Origin: Botryococcus braunii
Lineage: Eukaryota > Chlorophyta > Trebouxiophyceae
DNA length: 32,500 nucleotides
Assembly: GCA_002005505.1 (NCBI GenBank)
Contig: MVGU01001620.1
Location: 15,001 to 47,500, forward strand
Direction: 5' to 3'
Shown here: positions 10,340 to 22,112 of the stretch, piece after piece
How positions within the stretch are numbered: the stretch's first letter is position 1
How the letters are laid out: the number at the start of each line of letters is the position of its first letter
Position numbers and translations under genes: made by a program
Notes under the pieces: model-generated
Databases searched by the model: none
What the model was told of the DNA's origin: nothing
What the model saw: the letters and a program-made list of their open reading frames with translations, nothing else

Positions 10340-11174
10340 TCTGGTCAAAGAGACAAAGCTTGTTATAATATGTCTGGGGTCCTGCATTGGGGTTGCTGCA
10401 GACAAACCCCTCAGGTAGGGGTGTTTTACGTACACTGTACTGTCAGGTGTAGTGCACAGTTGTGCCTGCTGATATGTCTCTCGGGTAGAAGTTTGTGGGT
10501 CTGTCTGGGGGTACTGCAATGTACTGCATGACGGCATCTCTCCTGGGTAGTGGCATGCGGTACTAACTTTGGTACTGCATTGCGGTATACATGCTGGCAC
10601 CTCGCTCAGATGGCAGCACAGGGTACTCTCTGGGTTACTGCATAGTGGTACCTGTTTGCACATCTCTCGGTTAGTAGAATAATGTATCGCCTGGGGTACT
10701 GCATATTGGTACCTGCTGATATCTCTCTTAGGTAGTAGCATGCGGTACCGCCTGACGTACTGCATAGGGGTATTTGCTGGTATCTCGGGTAGGAGCATGT
10801 GTATGCTGGGATACTGCATAGTGATGCCTACTGGCACTTCTTAAAGTGGCATGCGGGACCGCCTGAGGTACTGCATAGAGGTACTTGCTGGTATCTCAGG
10901 TAGGAGCATGAGTACTGCATAGTGATACTGCTGGCACCTCTCTCAGAAAGTGGCATGTGGTACCGCCTGGGCTACTGCAAAGGGGTTTAATTGGCTGCAC
11001 CTCGCTCAGGTAGCAGTGGGGTACTATCTAGGGTACTGCATATCGGTAGTTGTTGGTGTCCTTCTCGGTGAGTCACAAGTGGTACTTCTGGGGTATTGCA
11101 AAGTGGTACCTTCTTGCACATCTCGCGGTAGTAGCGTGCGGTACTGCCTGGAGTACTGCATAGGGGTACTTGAA
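10340..11174. repeat. About 60-bp minisatellite, left block
   Basis: About 13-14 copies of a unit containing tagcatgcggtaccgcctgg, ggtactgcatagtggtacct and gctggcatctctctcgg. The GC-bordered palindromes gcatgc and ggtacc recur in each unit. The long minus-strand frame 10292-10837 is an artefact of the repeat. Confidence 0.9.
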
Positions 11175-11802
11175 AAAGGGAAAAGCGTTCATGATCCGGC
11201 ACAAAAGATATTATGTAAAAAGTCACAAGAGCTCCCCGTTCCCCCCCAGTACTTACAAGAGGCTTCTCTGCCTCCACCCAGCATAACCACGCCCTTGGGA
11301 AACAGCACAGCCAGGCACAATTGCACTTTCAGTTGCATTCAATGTACCCCTTGTGTTTGATTGGTTAACCAACACCCATGTGGAATGCAAAACGTGACTC
11401 TGTGTTAATGCAATATAGGATTCTGGGTATGAAGGGGTACACACGTGACGCTGTTGTTCCACAATGGGATCATTTCTACACGATGATAACTGTGAGTACA
11501 TTAGTACAAAATGTGGCCTCCACCGTACCTGTGGTGGCAAAGGGAGAGAGAGCGAGACGAGACACAAGTCAGGTTAGAGCATTCAGCGCAATCTGTTACA
11601 AGCCGGTCAGCACCGGGACTTCCTTCGACGCCAAGACGCGTGCCACTTTCCAGAGCCTTCATTTCAGGACCCGGCAGCTTCCTGCCTGAAATCCTGGCAT
11701 TGGACCTGGCAGCTTCCTGCCGTTACAGTACCCTTGTGGTTAGGTGTGGTTGGGATTTCTGATGTCAGATGTGGCCAGTATTTGAACCAGAATCACGTAA
11801 AC
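11175..11802. other. About 620 bp of unrelated sequence splitting the 60-bp array
   Basis: Sequence of different composition between two blocks of the same array. The phrase actgcataggggtactt stands on both sides (11154-11170 and 11802-11818), which could be either repeat-unit identity or a duplicated target. No matching inverted ends were found. It contains a plus-strand stretch reading FSAICYKPVSTGTSFDAKTR (near 11577-11640) that I do not recognise. Confidence 0.5.
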
Positions 11803-12380
11803 TGCATAGGGGTACTTACTGGTATCTCACCGGTAGCCGTATGTGATATGCCTGGGGTCCTGCACACTATTACCTGCTTGCACATCTCTCGGGCAGAAGC
11901 ATGCTGTACCGCCTGGGGTCCTGCATACGAGTGCTTGATGGTATCTCTCTTGGGTGGTCGCATGTGCGGTGCCTGGGTTACTGCAAAGTGGTTCCTGCTC
12001 GCTCATCTCTCGGATAGTAGCATGCGGTACTGCCTGGAATGCTGCATAGTGGTACTTGCTGGCATCTCTCTTGGTAGTGGCATACAGTACCGCCTGGGGT
12101 ACTCCAGAGAGGTACTTACAGGTATCTCTGGAAGTAGCATGTGCTACCGCCTGGGGTACTGCATGGTGGCACCTGCTTGCACAACTCTCGGGAAGGAGCA
12201 TGCGGTACTGCCTGGGGTACTGAATAGTGGTACTTGCTGGTACATCTCTTGGGTAGTACTACTACCGTAGTAGCATGCGGTACTGCCTGAAGCACTGCAT
12301 TTGAGTACTTGCTGGTATCTTGGGTGGTAGCATGCGGTACCGCCTGGCGTACTGCATAGGGGTACCTGCTGGTATGGTGA
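11803..12380. repeat. About 60-bp minisatellite, right block
   Basis: About nine or ten copies of the same gcatgcggtaccgcctgggg / tactgcatagtggtacctgc unit as at 10340-11174, so both blocks are one array. Confidence 0.9.
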
Positions 12381-12424
12381 GGCTATTTGAAACGGTAACC
12401 GAAGCTATTTGTCTCCAAAGAGTA

Positions 12425-12712
12425 GAAAATGCCAGCGAGTACTACTACTCTGGACTGCAACAGTATGAGGGCATCCGCACTTGTGCTCGGGACAAGTACT
12501 TACGGTGCTTGCAGTACGAAGAACGAACACCGCGAGTGTTCGTACGATCAGCAATTCAGCATGCTCGGAATTGTGTGAGGGTAAGTGTGGATGCCCTCTG
12601 AGCAGCTTTACTGAAAACTATGTTTCAGCTTCAGCCTGTGGATCAATGTTGCCATGGACGACACGGACGTCCGCAGTCCTTTCGCATGGCTCCAGCATTG
12701 CGACCAGTGTGA
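12425..12712 (+). CDS. Weak two-exon candidate with a 48-bp intron, unknown protein
   Basis: The plus strand reads ASEYYYSGLQQYEGIRTCAR, then KYLRCLQYEERTPRVFVRSA and IQHARNCVR, ending at a strong donor agg|gtaagt (12580/12581). An acceptor tgtttcag lies at 12628. Joining in phase 0 gives a short tail LQPVDQCCHGRHGR... to a TGA at 12710-12712. A different frame of the second piece (FSLWINVAMDDTDVRSPF...) is also open, so the join is ambiguous. No family is recognised. Confidence 0.25.
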
Positions 12713-12734
12713 TGGATGTCTTCACGTGATTACG

Positions 12735-13100
12735 GATGAATGAAGGAACCTAATCGTTCTAATACAACGCAATGTGACGACGTGTTCCAGATTGCAGACA
12801 GTGTTAAGGATTGCTGAAGACACGGTTGGAACATAAGTAAGCATTGTTACTTACTGCTCCGTGTCACGGATTGCTGACGGTGTCAGCGATTGCTGAAGAC
12901 ACGGTTCCAACAGTTGTACACGTTGTTACTGCAATATGACATGCGTCACAGATGACCAAAGAAACAGTTGAAAGCAATGTGACGTAAGTTGATGAGGTTC
13001 TCGAGTTACAAAGAAACGATTGTAACAAATGTGCCTTAGTATGGAGAGAGTGACGGGATTCAGGATGGCTGGAAGCCAGGCGGGCCCCTCTCACTGGCAG
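12735..13100. other. No gene; diffuse repeats of gattgctgaagacacggtt
   Basis: The phrase gattgctgaagacacggttggaaca is found at about 12809 and, as gattgctgaagacacggttccaaca, at 12888. Other pieces (gtgacg, gttgaaagcaatgtgacg) recur loosely. Confidence 0.5.
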
Positions 13101-13202
13101 CTGCCGCGGACGCCGTTGCAAACCAGAGCAGCGTGCAAACGGCCGTCTACGGCCGCCCGACTGGAGTCGTGGAAGCCTGGGATGATGGCGCCACTTGGGA
13201 CG
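13101..13202 (+). CDS. Internal exon, symmetric phase 1-1, unknown protein
   Basis: The acceptor ctcactggcag and donor gggacg|gtgaga bound 102 nt that encode 33 full codons with one base of a split codon at the end and two at the start. The peptide reads [20 protein letters not shown] then [13 protein letters not shown] plus split Gly. A decayed copy lies about 355 bp downstream. The protein family is not recognised; the alternating small and aromatic residues suggest a beta-rich repeat or carbohydrate-binding module, which is only a guess. A symmetric exon of this kind can be duplicated without changing frame. Confidence 0.45.
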
Positions 13203-13244
13203 GTGAGACCCTTTAAAGGCGGGAAAACTTTCGTCTCGTTCCCC

Positions 13245-13464
<220 letters not shown>

Positions 13465-13479
13465 TATGGGGGAATACCA

Positions 13480-13563
13480 AAGAAAGCGTGCAAATTGCCA
13501 TGTATGGCCTCCCAGTGGAGTCGTGGTAGCCTGGAATGACGGCACTACTTGGGACGGCCCTTT
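13480..13563 (+). pseudogene. Decayed duplicate of the 13101-13202 exon
   Basis: The stretch gaaagcgtgcaaattgccat through gcctggaatgacggcactac and ttgggacg matches 13126-13202, reading [10 protein letters not shown] then, after a one-base deletion, [15 protein letters not shown]. The donor has been lost (gggacggccc in place of gggacggtgaga). Both copies are followed by ccctttaaaggc and a CT tract, so the duplicated segment includes the flank. Confidence 0.8.
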
Positions 13564-13585
13564 AAAGGCAAAAGCTTCCTTCTGG

Positions 13586-13998
<413 letters not shown>

Positions 13999-15780
13999 TT
14001 TGTGTTTCGGGCGCACGCAAAACTTGGAACAGGCTTTGCCTTGCCTTGCCTGGCATTTCGCACAAGCAGTGCAGGGCATTTACAAATCAGTAGACCTTGA
14101 TGCTGTCTGAGAGAATATGATTAGGAATATTGAATCCAGGACCATTTACTGGGGCTGAAGAGGACATTTACACATCAATAGCCATGGATGATGTCTGAGT
14201 AACTGGGGCCGGTGGGCGGGGGCTTTGTCGGGAGTACGCCTGTGGTTTGGGGGATGCCCGGACAACACATCCTCCAATTCCTCCTCAACTGTCATTGGCG
14301 GCTTTCAGGCGTGCCTCAGAATCCTGAACAAATAGGGTGAGGGAGAGCGAGAGACAGGAGGGAGGGAGGCCAAGACATATTTATCGTTATCTCTTGAGCC
14401 AAATGGCTGGTTCTGGATGTAGCATTTCCTTTCTTCATTCCTTCCCTCCTTCCTTCCCTCCTTCTTGGGGAGGGGAGGGTGCACCATCACGTGATAGAGA
14501 GGGGGGGGGGGGCGGGTTTCTTCCCACTGTCTAGCCCACCCTGTCAACAGAGAATTGCGGTTCACACATACCGGTGGAATACTCCATCGCTTTCCATCAT
14601 GTCTGCGGTGGGCGTCTTCCCATTTTTATCGCCAATCTTAAGTTCAATTCATTTTTAATCGCCAACCTGGCTTTGTAATGCCACTCAAAACACCGCTCTT
14701 GTGCTTCTTCTTCGGCCCTTCCAGGTTGCCAATCGTAGAACGCGAGCGCCCGTCCTGGGACATGTGGGGAGGTTGGTGGCAAACCATCCAGGCCCCTCCA
14801 CCTTGCCGAGCTTTGCTTTATGTGACCGTTGACTGTTGCTGACGTGACCATATGACGTGCTCACATGATGCATCTGAGCCTAAGCCCATACTTGTGACCC
14901 TCTTATAACACATTGATTGATCAAATGCCCCTATTTCCCAGTCCCCTTGCATTTGTTCACTCATCGTAGTTTGTGCGCAATGCCCCCGATAGCTTGGTTT
15001 CGTTCTCAACTAACCTACCCCTAAGGGTAACCCCTTCCCTCTTTTGGATGACGCCAGCTTTGAATGAAGCGGTCTCCACAGACGTAGGCATTCACACGTA
15101 TGGGCTCCGCGTCCAGAAAGCTGCCACCGCACTCGCCCGCATGTGTGCACACTCTGGATGCGCTTGGTGGTGGACCTTTTACGCCTTTTCAAATACACAA
15201 AAGGATTAGAAAACGTTCAAGATAAAAGTTTCTCATAATGTCTGCTGTGTTGGTTGCACTTTCATGCTCATGAATGTGTTAGAAACAATGTGAACACAAG
15301 CATTGACGTAATGAATACTGGTATTGTGTAAATGCTGAAGACTTTGCTGATTATCGGGATGGGCAAAGTGTGTACCGCATGGGCTAGTGTACATGATGTA
15401 CAGCACGCCCCTACATGGAAGGGTGGTATGACTGCCTGCCCAGGAAACTCGACCAGGTACCCGCCGTGTAAGAGTAGTGCAATTAGAAGGTTATGAGAAT
15501 GACACGGAGACATCACATTATGTTTGCACGGAATCCCTTACATTCTGTATTCTTGTTGCGCCCACTAGGGACTTGTCCCTTGAGCTACGCTACTACCAGG
15601 CGCACTTGCCGTACTCCACTTTACACGAGTCCTTATCCAGAAGGACCATGATAACACGGATCCGACCCGAGCACTTAGCCGATTCGAACCCGGTCATAGT
15701 CACTGTTACACGCCGGGCCATACGGTCTGTGCAACACGGCACGGGACGTAGGGTCTGTGCACATACGATATGTATAGTAT
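13999..15780. other. No gene recognised
   Basis: Mostly unique sequence. A roughly 38-bp direct repeat (catttacaaatcagtagacc / ttgatgctgtctgag) occurs at 14076 and 14164. A B-box-like gattcgaaccc occurs at 15669-15690 (plus strand) but no cloverleaf folds. Small open frames at 15477-15782 and on the minus strand near 14600-14870 show no family features. Confidence 0.4.
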
Positions 15781-15789
15781 GAGTACACG

Positions 15790-16020
15790 AAAATACACAC
15801 CTCTAACCCTATTGTAAATTGCCAATCCTACTGTCAATTGCCAACCCTCTGTCAATTGGCAACCCCTCTCTTGTATTTTGTTAACCCCACTGTCAATTAC
15901 CAACCTAACTGTCCATTGCCAACCCTAACGTGATGACCCTGACGTCAGTTGCCAACCCTACTGTCAAGTGTCAAACCTACTGTCAATTGCCGAGCCTAAC
16001 GGCAGTTGCCAGCCCTGTTG
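15790..16020. repeat. About 20-bp minisatellite
   Basis: About ten degenerate copies of ctgtcaattgccaacccta. Confidence 0.9.
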
Positions 16021-16339
16021 ATCAGTCATGTGCCAATCATCATGAGCAGCGCTGGTAGCTGAATGCATAATCATGAACATGTTATCAGTGTATATGTCCC
16101 TGACTTAGCATTCTAATTCTGCATTGAGTGCACTGCACAGTTGAATGCAGCACCAGATTGCGCAGAGTGAGCTTACTGTACATGTATGCGCCATGGCGTG
16201 CAAAGCACTGCTACTATTGGCCTCTGTATGAGCTTTTTGCCTATGTGTGCGCCATGGCACGCAAAACCCTGGGAAGGAAGGAAGAAATACTACATCCAAG
16301 ACGATGAAAGATGATGAAGGAGCCCTTGCATGTCCGCAG

Positions 16340-16941
16340 GCGCTGGACTCATCAAGGGAAGGAGCAGTGAGGGGCTTTGCGTTGGACAAACCCACGTCCG
16401 TGGAGATATCCCTGCAGGCGGGGGAGGAGCTGGTGGGTGCGTCCGGCTTTTACCGAAGATTTCTGCAGCAGCTGACCTTTGTGACCAGCTTTGGGCGCAC
16501 CTTGGGGCCTTACGGGACCAATTTCTCCGGCGGGACGGCCTTTTCGTTCAAGGGAGGATGACCTCCTTCAGCGGATTCTCCTCAAGTGAGGTGGGAGGTC
16601 TTGCGGCGATAGCCTTCTGGACTGACCGGCCCACGATGCAGTTCCCCCCACCGCCTCCACCCCCGAGCCCTCCCTCGCCACGTCCCAGACCCCCTCCACC
16701 CCCCAAGGCAGCTTCCCCACACCCGGCAAGATCCCCTTCACCACCACCCAACCGAGCAAGCCCTCCACCCCGTTCGCCTTCGCCCCCGCCTCCTCCTCCT
16801 ATGCACCGCAATAAGAGACCGTGGTCCATTATGCATGGCGGTATGTACCGTGTATGGGGCGGCGGTCCACTCCGCACAGCATTACGCCCCGCGTTATGGG
16901 GCGGTGGTCCGATACGCACGGCGTTAAGCACCGCATTATGA
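16340..16941 (+). CDS. Jacalin-like lectin domain followed by Ser-Pro-rich tract (frameshifted)
   Basis: After a tgtccgcag acceptor-like site the plus frame reads KPTSVEISLQAGEELVGASG, then LQQLTFVTSFGRTLGPYG and GGTAFSFKGG to a TGA at 16559. In the next frame over, TSFSGFSSSEVGGLAAIAFW continues the same domain. The order VxxxTFxTxxGRxxGPYG, GxxFS, then ITGFxGxSGxxLDAIGF is the jacalin beta-prism signature; such domains bind mannose or galactose. A one-base frame change near 16555 therefore splits the domain, either a real lesion or a base-call error. Only the second half of a usual 130-140-residue domain is present. A tract of about 60 residues rich in PPPSPP and SPSPPP follows, as in pherophorin and extensin-like algal wall proteins, then the frame enters a 42-bp minisatellite and stops at 16941. 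Confidence 0.6.
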
Positions 16942-17160
16942 GGCGGTGGTCCATTGTGCATGTCTGCATGGACCGCATTATGGGGCGGTGGTCCATCATG
17001 CACTGCATTATGTACGGCGTTATGAGGCGGTGGTTCATTCTGCAGGGCGGTATGCACTGCGTTATCAGTGACGGTGGTCCCTTATGCGCGGCATTATGCA
17101 CCGCGGTGCTCCATTATGCACGGTGGTACGTCCCGCATTATGAAGCGGTCGTCCACAGCC
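16805..17160. repeat. 42-bp minisatellite, about 8 copies
   Basis: Tandem copies of ggtggtccattatgcacggc / gttatgcaccgcattatggg / gcg. The unit length is a multiple of three, so the Pro-rich frame passes through about three copies before a stop. Confidence 0.9.
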
Positions 17161-17530
17161 CCATAACTAAACAGTTACGGTGCTAATAACTTAATTTGTG
17201 CACCAGCAGTCACTTAAAGGCCAGCCTCTAAGTCGCGTGTGCCTGCACCTTGGTGCATGGGCCAGAGGACTTCAACCATGGCCGCCACTCATTTAAAGAG
17301 GCCAAGGCCTCGCTGGTCACTCTGCACAACCCAACATGCCAGCACTTCAAGAAACAGTGCGAATGCTGAATAAAAGTCATGGCAGTATATACATGTATGC
17401 CTGTGACGCTGGAACTAAAGAAGCCTTTGGTTGGGGGTGGGTGGCCAACATTGAGTCCCCCTCTTTTCGGGATGATATATTTTTACAAGCATGACACTCA
17501 CCCCTCCACTTCTACCTCCTCCTCACCTCC
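17161..17530. other. No gene recognised
   Basis: Unique sequence between the 42-bp minisatellite and a CA tract. No exon is supported. Confidence 0.4.

Positions 17531-17603
<73 letters not shown>
17531..17603. repeat. (CA)n microsatellite
   Basis: An uninterrupted CA tract of about 72 nt. Confidence 0.97.
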
Positions 17604-17606
<3 letters not shown>

Positions 17607-19000
17607 AAATGAAATATTGACGCTCTCTCCTACCCCTCGCATCCGCACACCACAGACAGTCGCTGGTCAGATTAAAACCGCAGATGCATTAGGCGGGTCA
17701 GAGCTAGCCATTTAAAGGATATTAACCTGTCCCATTCGTACTTCTTGACTTTCACTGACAACACAGCGATTGAAATGGTTTTTTTGGGAGCAAACAGGGA
17801 GAAATGAAACTACGAGCCTGCTGCCGATTACTTCTTTTGCTTTTCCCACGTCCCAAGGAGGTGGGCTGGGGAGGGGAGATAGATCAAGAACAAGAAACAA
17901 TCACAAAGAAGCCAAAAAAACAAAAAATAAGGGAAGCAAGCAGACAGATAAATAGGCAAGCAGACATGGCATCTTAGGCATTATAGGCTTGATTGCCGTG
18001 TTTGCCCTCACAAACTGAAGCATGCGCAAGACAACGCAAAGCGGGACAGAAGCAAGGGTCGGAAAGGGGACATAAAATGAAGCTTAGCGAGAGGGAAGAA
18101 GGAAGGAAGATTCCTTCCGAGACCAGGGCTGAAGAGGAGGGGGGGAGAGAGGTGTGGGGAGAGGAGGAAAGAAGAAGAAAGGAATGGAAAGACGGAAAGT
18201 AAGCAATCGCGAGATGGAAAGGGAAAGCGAGGAGGATACGAAATAGGAGAGGAGGAAGGATTGGATATGACTAATTCCTTCCTGCACGCCCGATCTGCTT
18301 AATTAAGCAGATCCGGCGAGAGTACCAGGAAGAGAGGGCAGGGGAAGGAAGGTCAGGGGAGGCGAGGAAGAAAGGCAGGACAGGACAGGACTCCTTTGGA
18401 GGTAAACAATGCGCATTGTTTTCTTTTTCAACGGAAATGGGCAATGAGGGAGGGGAGAAGAATGTAGAAACAAATGAGGCATAACAGCTGTAATGAAGTG
18501 GGAAGGAGGCGGGTCAAAGCGCAGAAAAGGCAAAAATGCAAAAGAGAAAGCAGGGAGAGGCCTGAACATGCCTCGGACTCTGTCCCCAGGGCTTGACGTT
18601 ATGAGCCCACGTGACAACTATCCGGGAATAGCCACAATCTTGAGAAGCTTCCACAAGCAATGCACAAAGCCAAGGCCATGGCACAGAACGCTATGTAGCG
18701 ACAAGGCTTTTAACCAGCTTGGATTTGACAGCAGTGTGCAAGCAAGTGGGTTGCAAATTGTAATATCTGCCGAACGAGCTCAAACATTTTGACAGGGGGC
18801 TAATTTGGGCCGCAACTTGTATTAGCTGCCGAATGAATCAAAACAATTTGACAGGAGTCTCACTAGTACGGCAGGTGTGTCCACAACTTACTAGATCTAC
18901 CTCTATTTATAATTAACGTCCCTGCCCCTCCGCCGTGCTCGGGAGACTCCTCCCCAGCATGACGGAAAGGTACAGGGGGCTACTTGATCCTAGGATCCCC
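17604..19000. other. No gene recognised; long purine-rich strand and a 22-bp palindrome
   Basis: From about 17990 to 18560 the plus strand is strongly A/G-rich without being a simple repeat. A perfect palindrome gatctgcttaattaagcagatc truncated by no mismatch lies at 18292-18313. At 18745-18865 a roughly 61-bp direct repeat contains gccgaa and caatttgacagg-type phrases twice. Confidence 0.5.
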
Positions 19001-19050
19001 AGGGGGGGGGGGAGGGAGGGAGGGAGGGAGGGAGGGAGAAAGGGGGGGGG
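19000..19050. repeat. (GGGA)n and poly-G tract
   Basis: A G9 run, about seven GGGA units and a second G9 run: G-quadruplex-prone on the plus strand. Confidence 0.9.
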
Positions 19051-19257
19051 GTACATAGCTATGTGGTTTCTTGCTGCCCAGCCATTTGTTCTATGACGGG
19101 GGGTCGACTGATAACTGACAAGAAGTAGATACAGAGCCTAACTGGTCGGGCGTTTTGGACACAGACAAAAGGACCACCGGAATATACTCGATCAAATCTT
19201 CTGGGAAAACGGGAAGCTCCTGCACGGAGTGTAACAGTGCGGGGACAATAACCGCAG

Positions 19258-19390
19258 GGTGCCCCAGTCGTGCCAAAGAAGGTGAACACTATTCAGCAAT
19301 TGTTGCCCCTCACTGTCAAAGCTGGGTATCCTGTTTTACGGGACCTTGACGGCTTTGTAGCTCCTCCCAACCATATCGAGAAAAGTGAAA
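19258..19390 (+). CDS. Possible exon, unknown protein
   Basis: After taaccgcag the plus frame reads GAPVVPKKVNTIQQLLPLTV, then KAGYPVLRDLDGFVAPPNHI and EK, with a gtgaaa donor-like site at 19386. The sequence is protein-like and free of low complexity, but no family is recognised. The frame stays open to 19503, where it enters a minisatellite. Confidence 0.25.
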
Positions 19391-19479
19391 CATGTCAGCC
19401 CAAATCATGTTGCGGATGGCAGGGACGCAGTGAGGGAGAAACGGACCTTTGTGTTGGACTCCCTTGTTGGAACACTCAC

Positions 19480-19715
19480 ATGACCATCAAAACAGTCAAG
19501 TGATCGTGGAGACAGCCTTGTGACCGTCGGACAGTCATGTAACCATCGGAACAGTCATGTGACAATCGGAATAGTCACATGACCGTTGAAACAATCACGT
19601 GACCGTTTGGACCAATCACATGACCGCGGGAACAATAAAGCGACCACTCGAACAGTCACGTGACCATCGCAAAATCACGTGGCCATCGGTACAGTCACGG
19701 GGTCATCTGAAGAGC
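19480..19715. repeat. About 21-bp minisatellite rich in CACGTGACC
   Basis: About eleven copies of acagtcacgtgaccatcgga with variants; each carries a tcacgtgac or tcatgtgac core. Confidence 0.9.
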
Positions 19716-20299
19716 CCCACGCGACCCATTACAGACAGTTGCGGAGAACTCACAACGGGGTTGCTTGCGATGGGAGGCGAGGCACCAGGGCGCCAGATGC
19801 GGGCTGGTGTACGACTCACTAAAGTAAACCGGCAGACTGTGCACACGGGCAAGGGCTTTCCTGCACTGCAACCCAAAAAAACGCACCTGTGGGGCCTGTG
19901 GAGGTGGTCATCAGAGCTATTTCTGGAGCCCAAGCCGTGGTGGTGATGCCGGGTGCCTCCGTCCAACGAGCTTCCCCTGCGCGCAGCAGGGAACGTTGGG
20001 GACCGAGAACGCGCCGAACCTAATTCATGGGTCTTTCTCTCTCTCTCTCGCCCGCCCCCCCTCTCCCCTCTTAAGGGTAAAAGTGAAATATACCAGTCTC
20101 TCCCCTTTTGGAAAAAAACGGAGCTCCGGGCCCTTCTTGCGAGACCTCACGGGGGTCCGACAAATGACTTGGGCACCTTGCCATGATACGTGGGTGGATT
20201 GTTGCATGGTGCAGGGATCTGCAGAGGACCGGGGACCGGGGGCTGAGGCCCGCGGGCCGGGGGTTTGGGGCCCGGGGGCTGGGGATCGGGTCCCGCAAA
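19716..20299. other. No gene recognised
   Basis: Unique sequence, GC-rich toward 20220-20280 (runs of gggccggggg). Open frames here are short and show no family features. Confidence 0.4.
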
Positions 20300-20925
20300 G
20301 GGCATGCTTGGAGTTGATTGGCTGGGAACGTATGCGTGGGTTGTGTGGGGATAGCATGCGTGGGGAAGGCCGGGAGAGCATGCTTGGGGTTGGATGGCTG
20401 GGAGCGCATGCTTGGGTAGGGCGGGGATGTGCATGCTTGGGGAGGGCCGGGAGAGTATGCCCGGGGTTGCCTGGCTGGGAGCAAATGCTTGGGTAGGCCG
20501 GGAGCCGCATGTGTGGGTAGTGCAGGGAGAGCAGGCTTGGGGATGCTTGGGGTTTCCTGTCTGGGAGCCCATGCTTGGGAAGCCCGGGGGGAGCATACCT
20601 GAGGAAGGCCAGGAGCGGGTGCCCAAGGCCAAGAGCGCATGCTTGGGTAGGGCAGAGAGAGCATGCTTGGGTAGCTATTCGGCTGGGAGTGCATGATTGG
20701 GTAGGGCGGGAAGAGCATGCTTGGGTAGGCCGGGGAAAGCATGCTTGAGGAAGGCCGGGAGCGCATGACAAGCCAAGAGCGCATGATTGGGTAGGGCGGG
20801 GAGAGCATGCTTGGGTAGAGTGGGGAGTTGCATGCTTGGGTAGGGCGGGGAAGTGCATGCTTGCGTAGAATGGGGCATTGCATGCTTAGGTAGGTCGGTG
20901 AGAGCATGCTTGGGTAAGGATCGCA
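20300..20925. repeat. 22-29-bp minisatellite, about 24 copies
   Basis: Tandem copies of gagagcatgcttgggtaggg / cggg with the palindrome gcatgc in most units. Long minus-strand frames rich in HALPALPTH-like peptides come from the repeat and are not genes. Confidence 0.92.
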
Positions 20926-21180
20926 TATGGATTGGACTGTGGGGCTATACTAGTAAACCTTTTGGCTGAGCCCCAAAAGCACAAGTTCTTGAATTGAAAT
21001 TTACCGCCGCACATTTTATTTTATCTTGATCCACGTTCGTTGCGGAAGATAAGTGCCTACCCCTGCAAATCACTTTAGGTGCCCCAAAAGCTGCCTACAA
21101 TGCATGCCATAACCACACTGAGATTATGCACATTGCTCCCCCCCCCCCAATATGCACACATACACACTCGCTCTCACAGT
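20926..21180. other. No gene recognised
   Basis: Short unique spacer between a minisatellite and a CA tract. Confidence 0.4.
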
Positions 21181-21181
21181 G

Positions 21182-21186
21182 AACAA

Positions 21187-21242
<56 letters not shown>

Positions 21243-21249
21243 CACACGC

Positions 21250-21289
<40 letters not shown>
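21182..21289. repeat. (CA)n microsatellite with interruptions
   Basis: CA tract broken by aaacac near 21200 and by atcacacgcacacgc near 21241. Confidence 0.97.
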
Positions 21290-21291
<2 letters not shown>

Positions 21292-21539
21292 CAATCCACG
21301 GCGTCCCCTGTGCCAAACTTTTTGGCGAAAGTGGGCATCGGATAGAATGATCCCGCTAGGATGCACATGTTTGTGTAGACTAATGCACCTTCCTCACGTC
21401 AGCCGGGACGCTGCTTTTCGCTGGATCTATCAAAGTCTCTTCTGGTTCTGCCACCGGTTGGCATCGGTGGTTGCCATCTGCTAAAGGATAATGCACAACC
21501 CCCAACCCCCCCCCCCCCGGGGGGCTGTTTTACCCCAAT

Positions 21540-21700
21540 CCCAAACCTCGAGTTCACTCCCAGCCCAACTCCAAGCATTCCCACACCGCATCTCATACCG
21601 TGCCACAACCCTCCCACCTCCAGTATGCCCAAGTCCAAGCATTCCCACCCCACATCTCAAATCGTGCGACAACCCCTCCCACCCCTTGGCTCTCACTATG
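21540..21700. repeat. About 65-bp direct repeat, 2 copies
   Basis: Phrases ccaagcattcccacaccgca / tctcataccgtgccacaacc and ccaagcattcccaccccaca / tctcaaatcgtgcgacaacc stand about 65 bp apart. Confidence 0.75.
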
Positions 21701-21869
21701 CCTCCAGCGCTGAGGCTGACGGTACGCGCCATACGGTTCTCTTGCACATGCCATGCGGAACTCTGTACCGCGGGCCTTGCTCAGTGAACACTCCCAGCCC
21801 ATAGCCCTGCTGGAGCACAGCTCCATGAATTCACACCACCCTGTTTTATCGCGACAGTTGGTATGCGGC

Positions 21870-22112
21870 CTTTCTTCACCCTTTCCCTCACCCTTACTTA
21901 CCCCTTACTTACCCTCACCCTTACTTCCCCCTTACTTACCCTCACCCTTATCTCACCTTCACCCTTACTTCTCCCTTTCTTACCCTCACCCTTACTTCAC
22001 CCACACTTACCCTCAACCTTATTTCACCCTCAACCTTACTTCCTTCTTACTTACCCTCACCCTTACTTCACCCATATTTACCCTCACCCTTATTTCACCC
22101 TCACTCTTACTT
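21870..22112. repeat. About 20-bp CCCTTACTTA minisatellite
   Basis: Degenerate copies of ccctcacccttacttaccct. The CCCTNA phrases resemble telomere-like sequence but the unit is not a regular telomere repeat. Confidence 0.85.

Noticed and set aside
10292..10837. 181-codon minus-strand frame
   Set aside because: Lies wholly in the 60-bp minisatellite.
15640..15730. tRNA-like gattcgaaccc on plus strand
   Set aside because: A T-arm of four pairs can be drawn, but no acceptor or anticodon stem was found.
20025..20926. Minus-strand frames of about 280 codons with HALPALPTH-like repeats
   Set aside because: They coincide with a 22-29-bp minisatellite and are open in several frames; no start context, splice sites or domain.
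21870..22112. Telomere-like CCCTTA repeats
   Set aside because: The unit is about 20 bp and irregular; no regular telomere heptamer or hexamer array.
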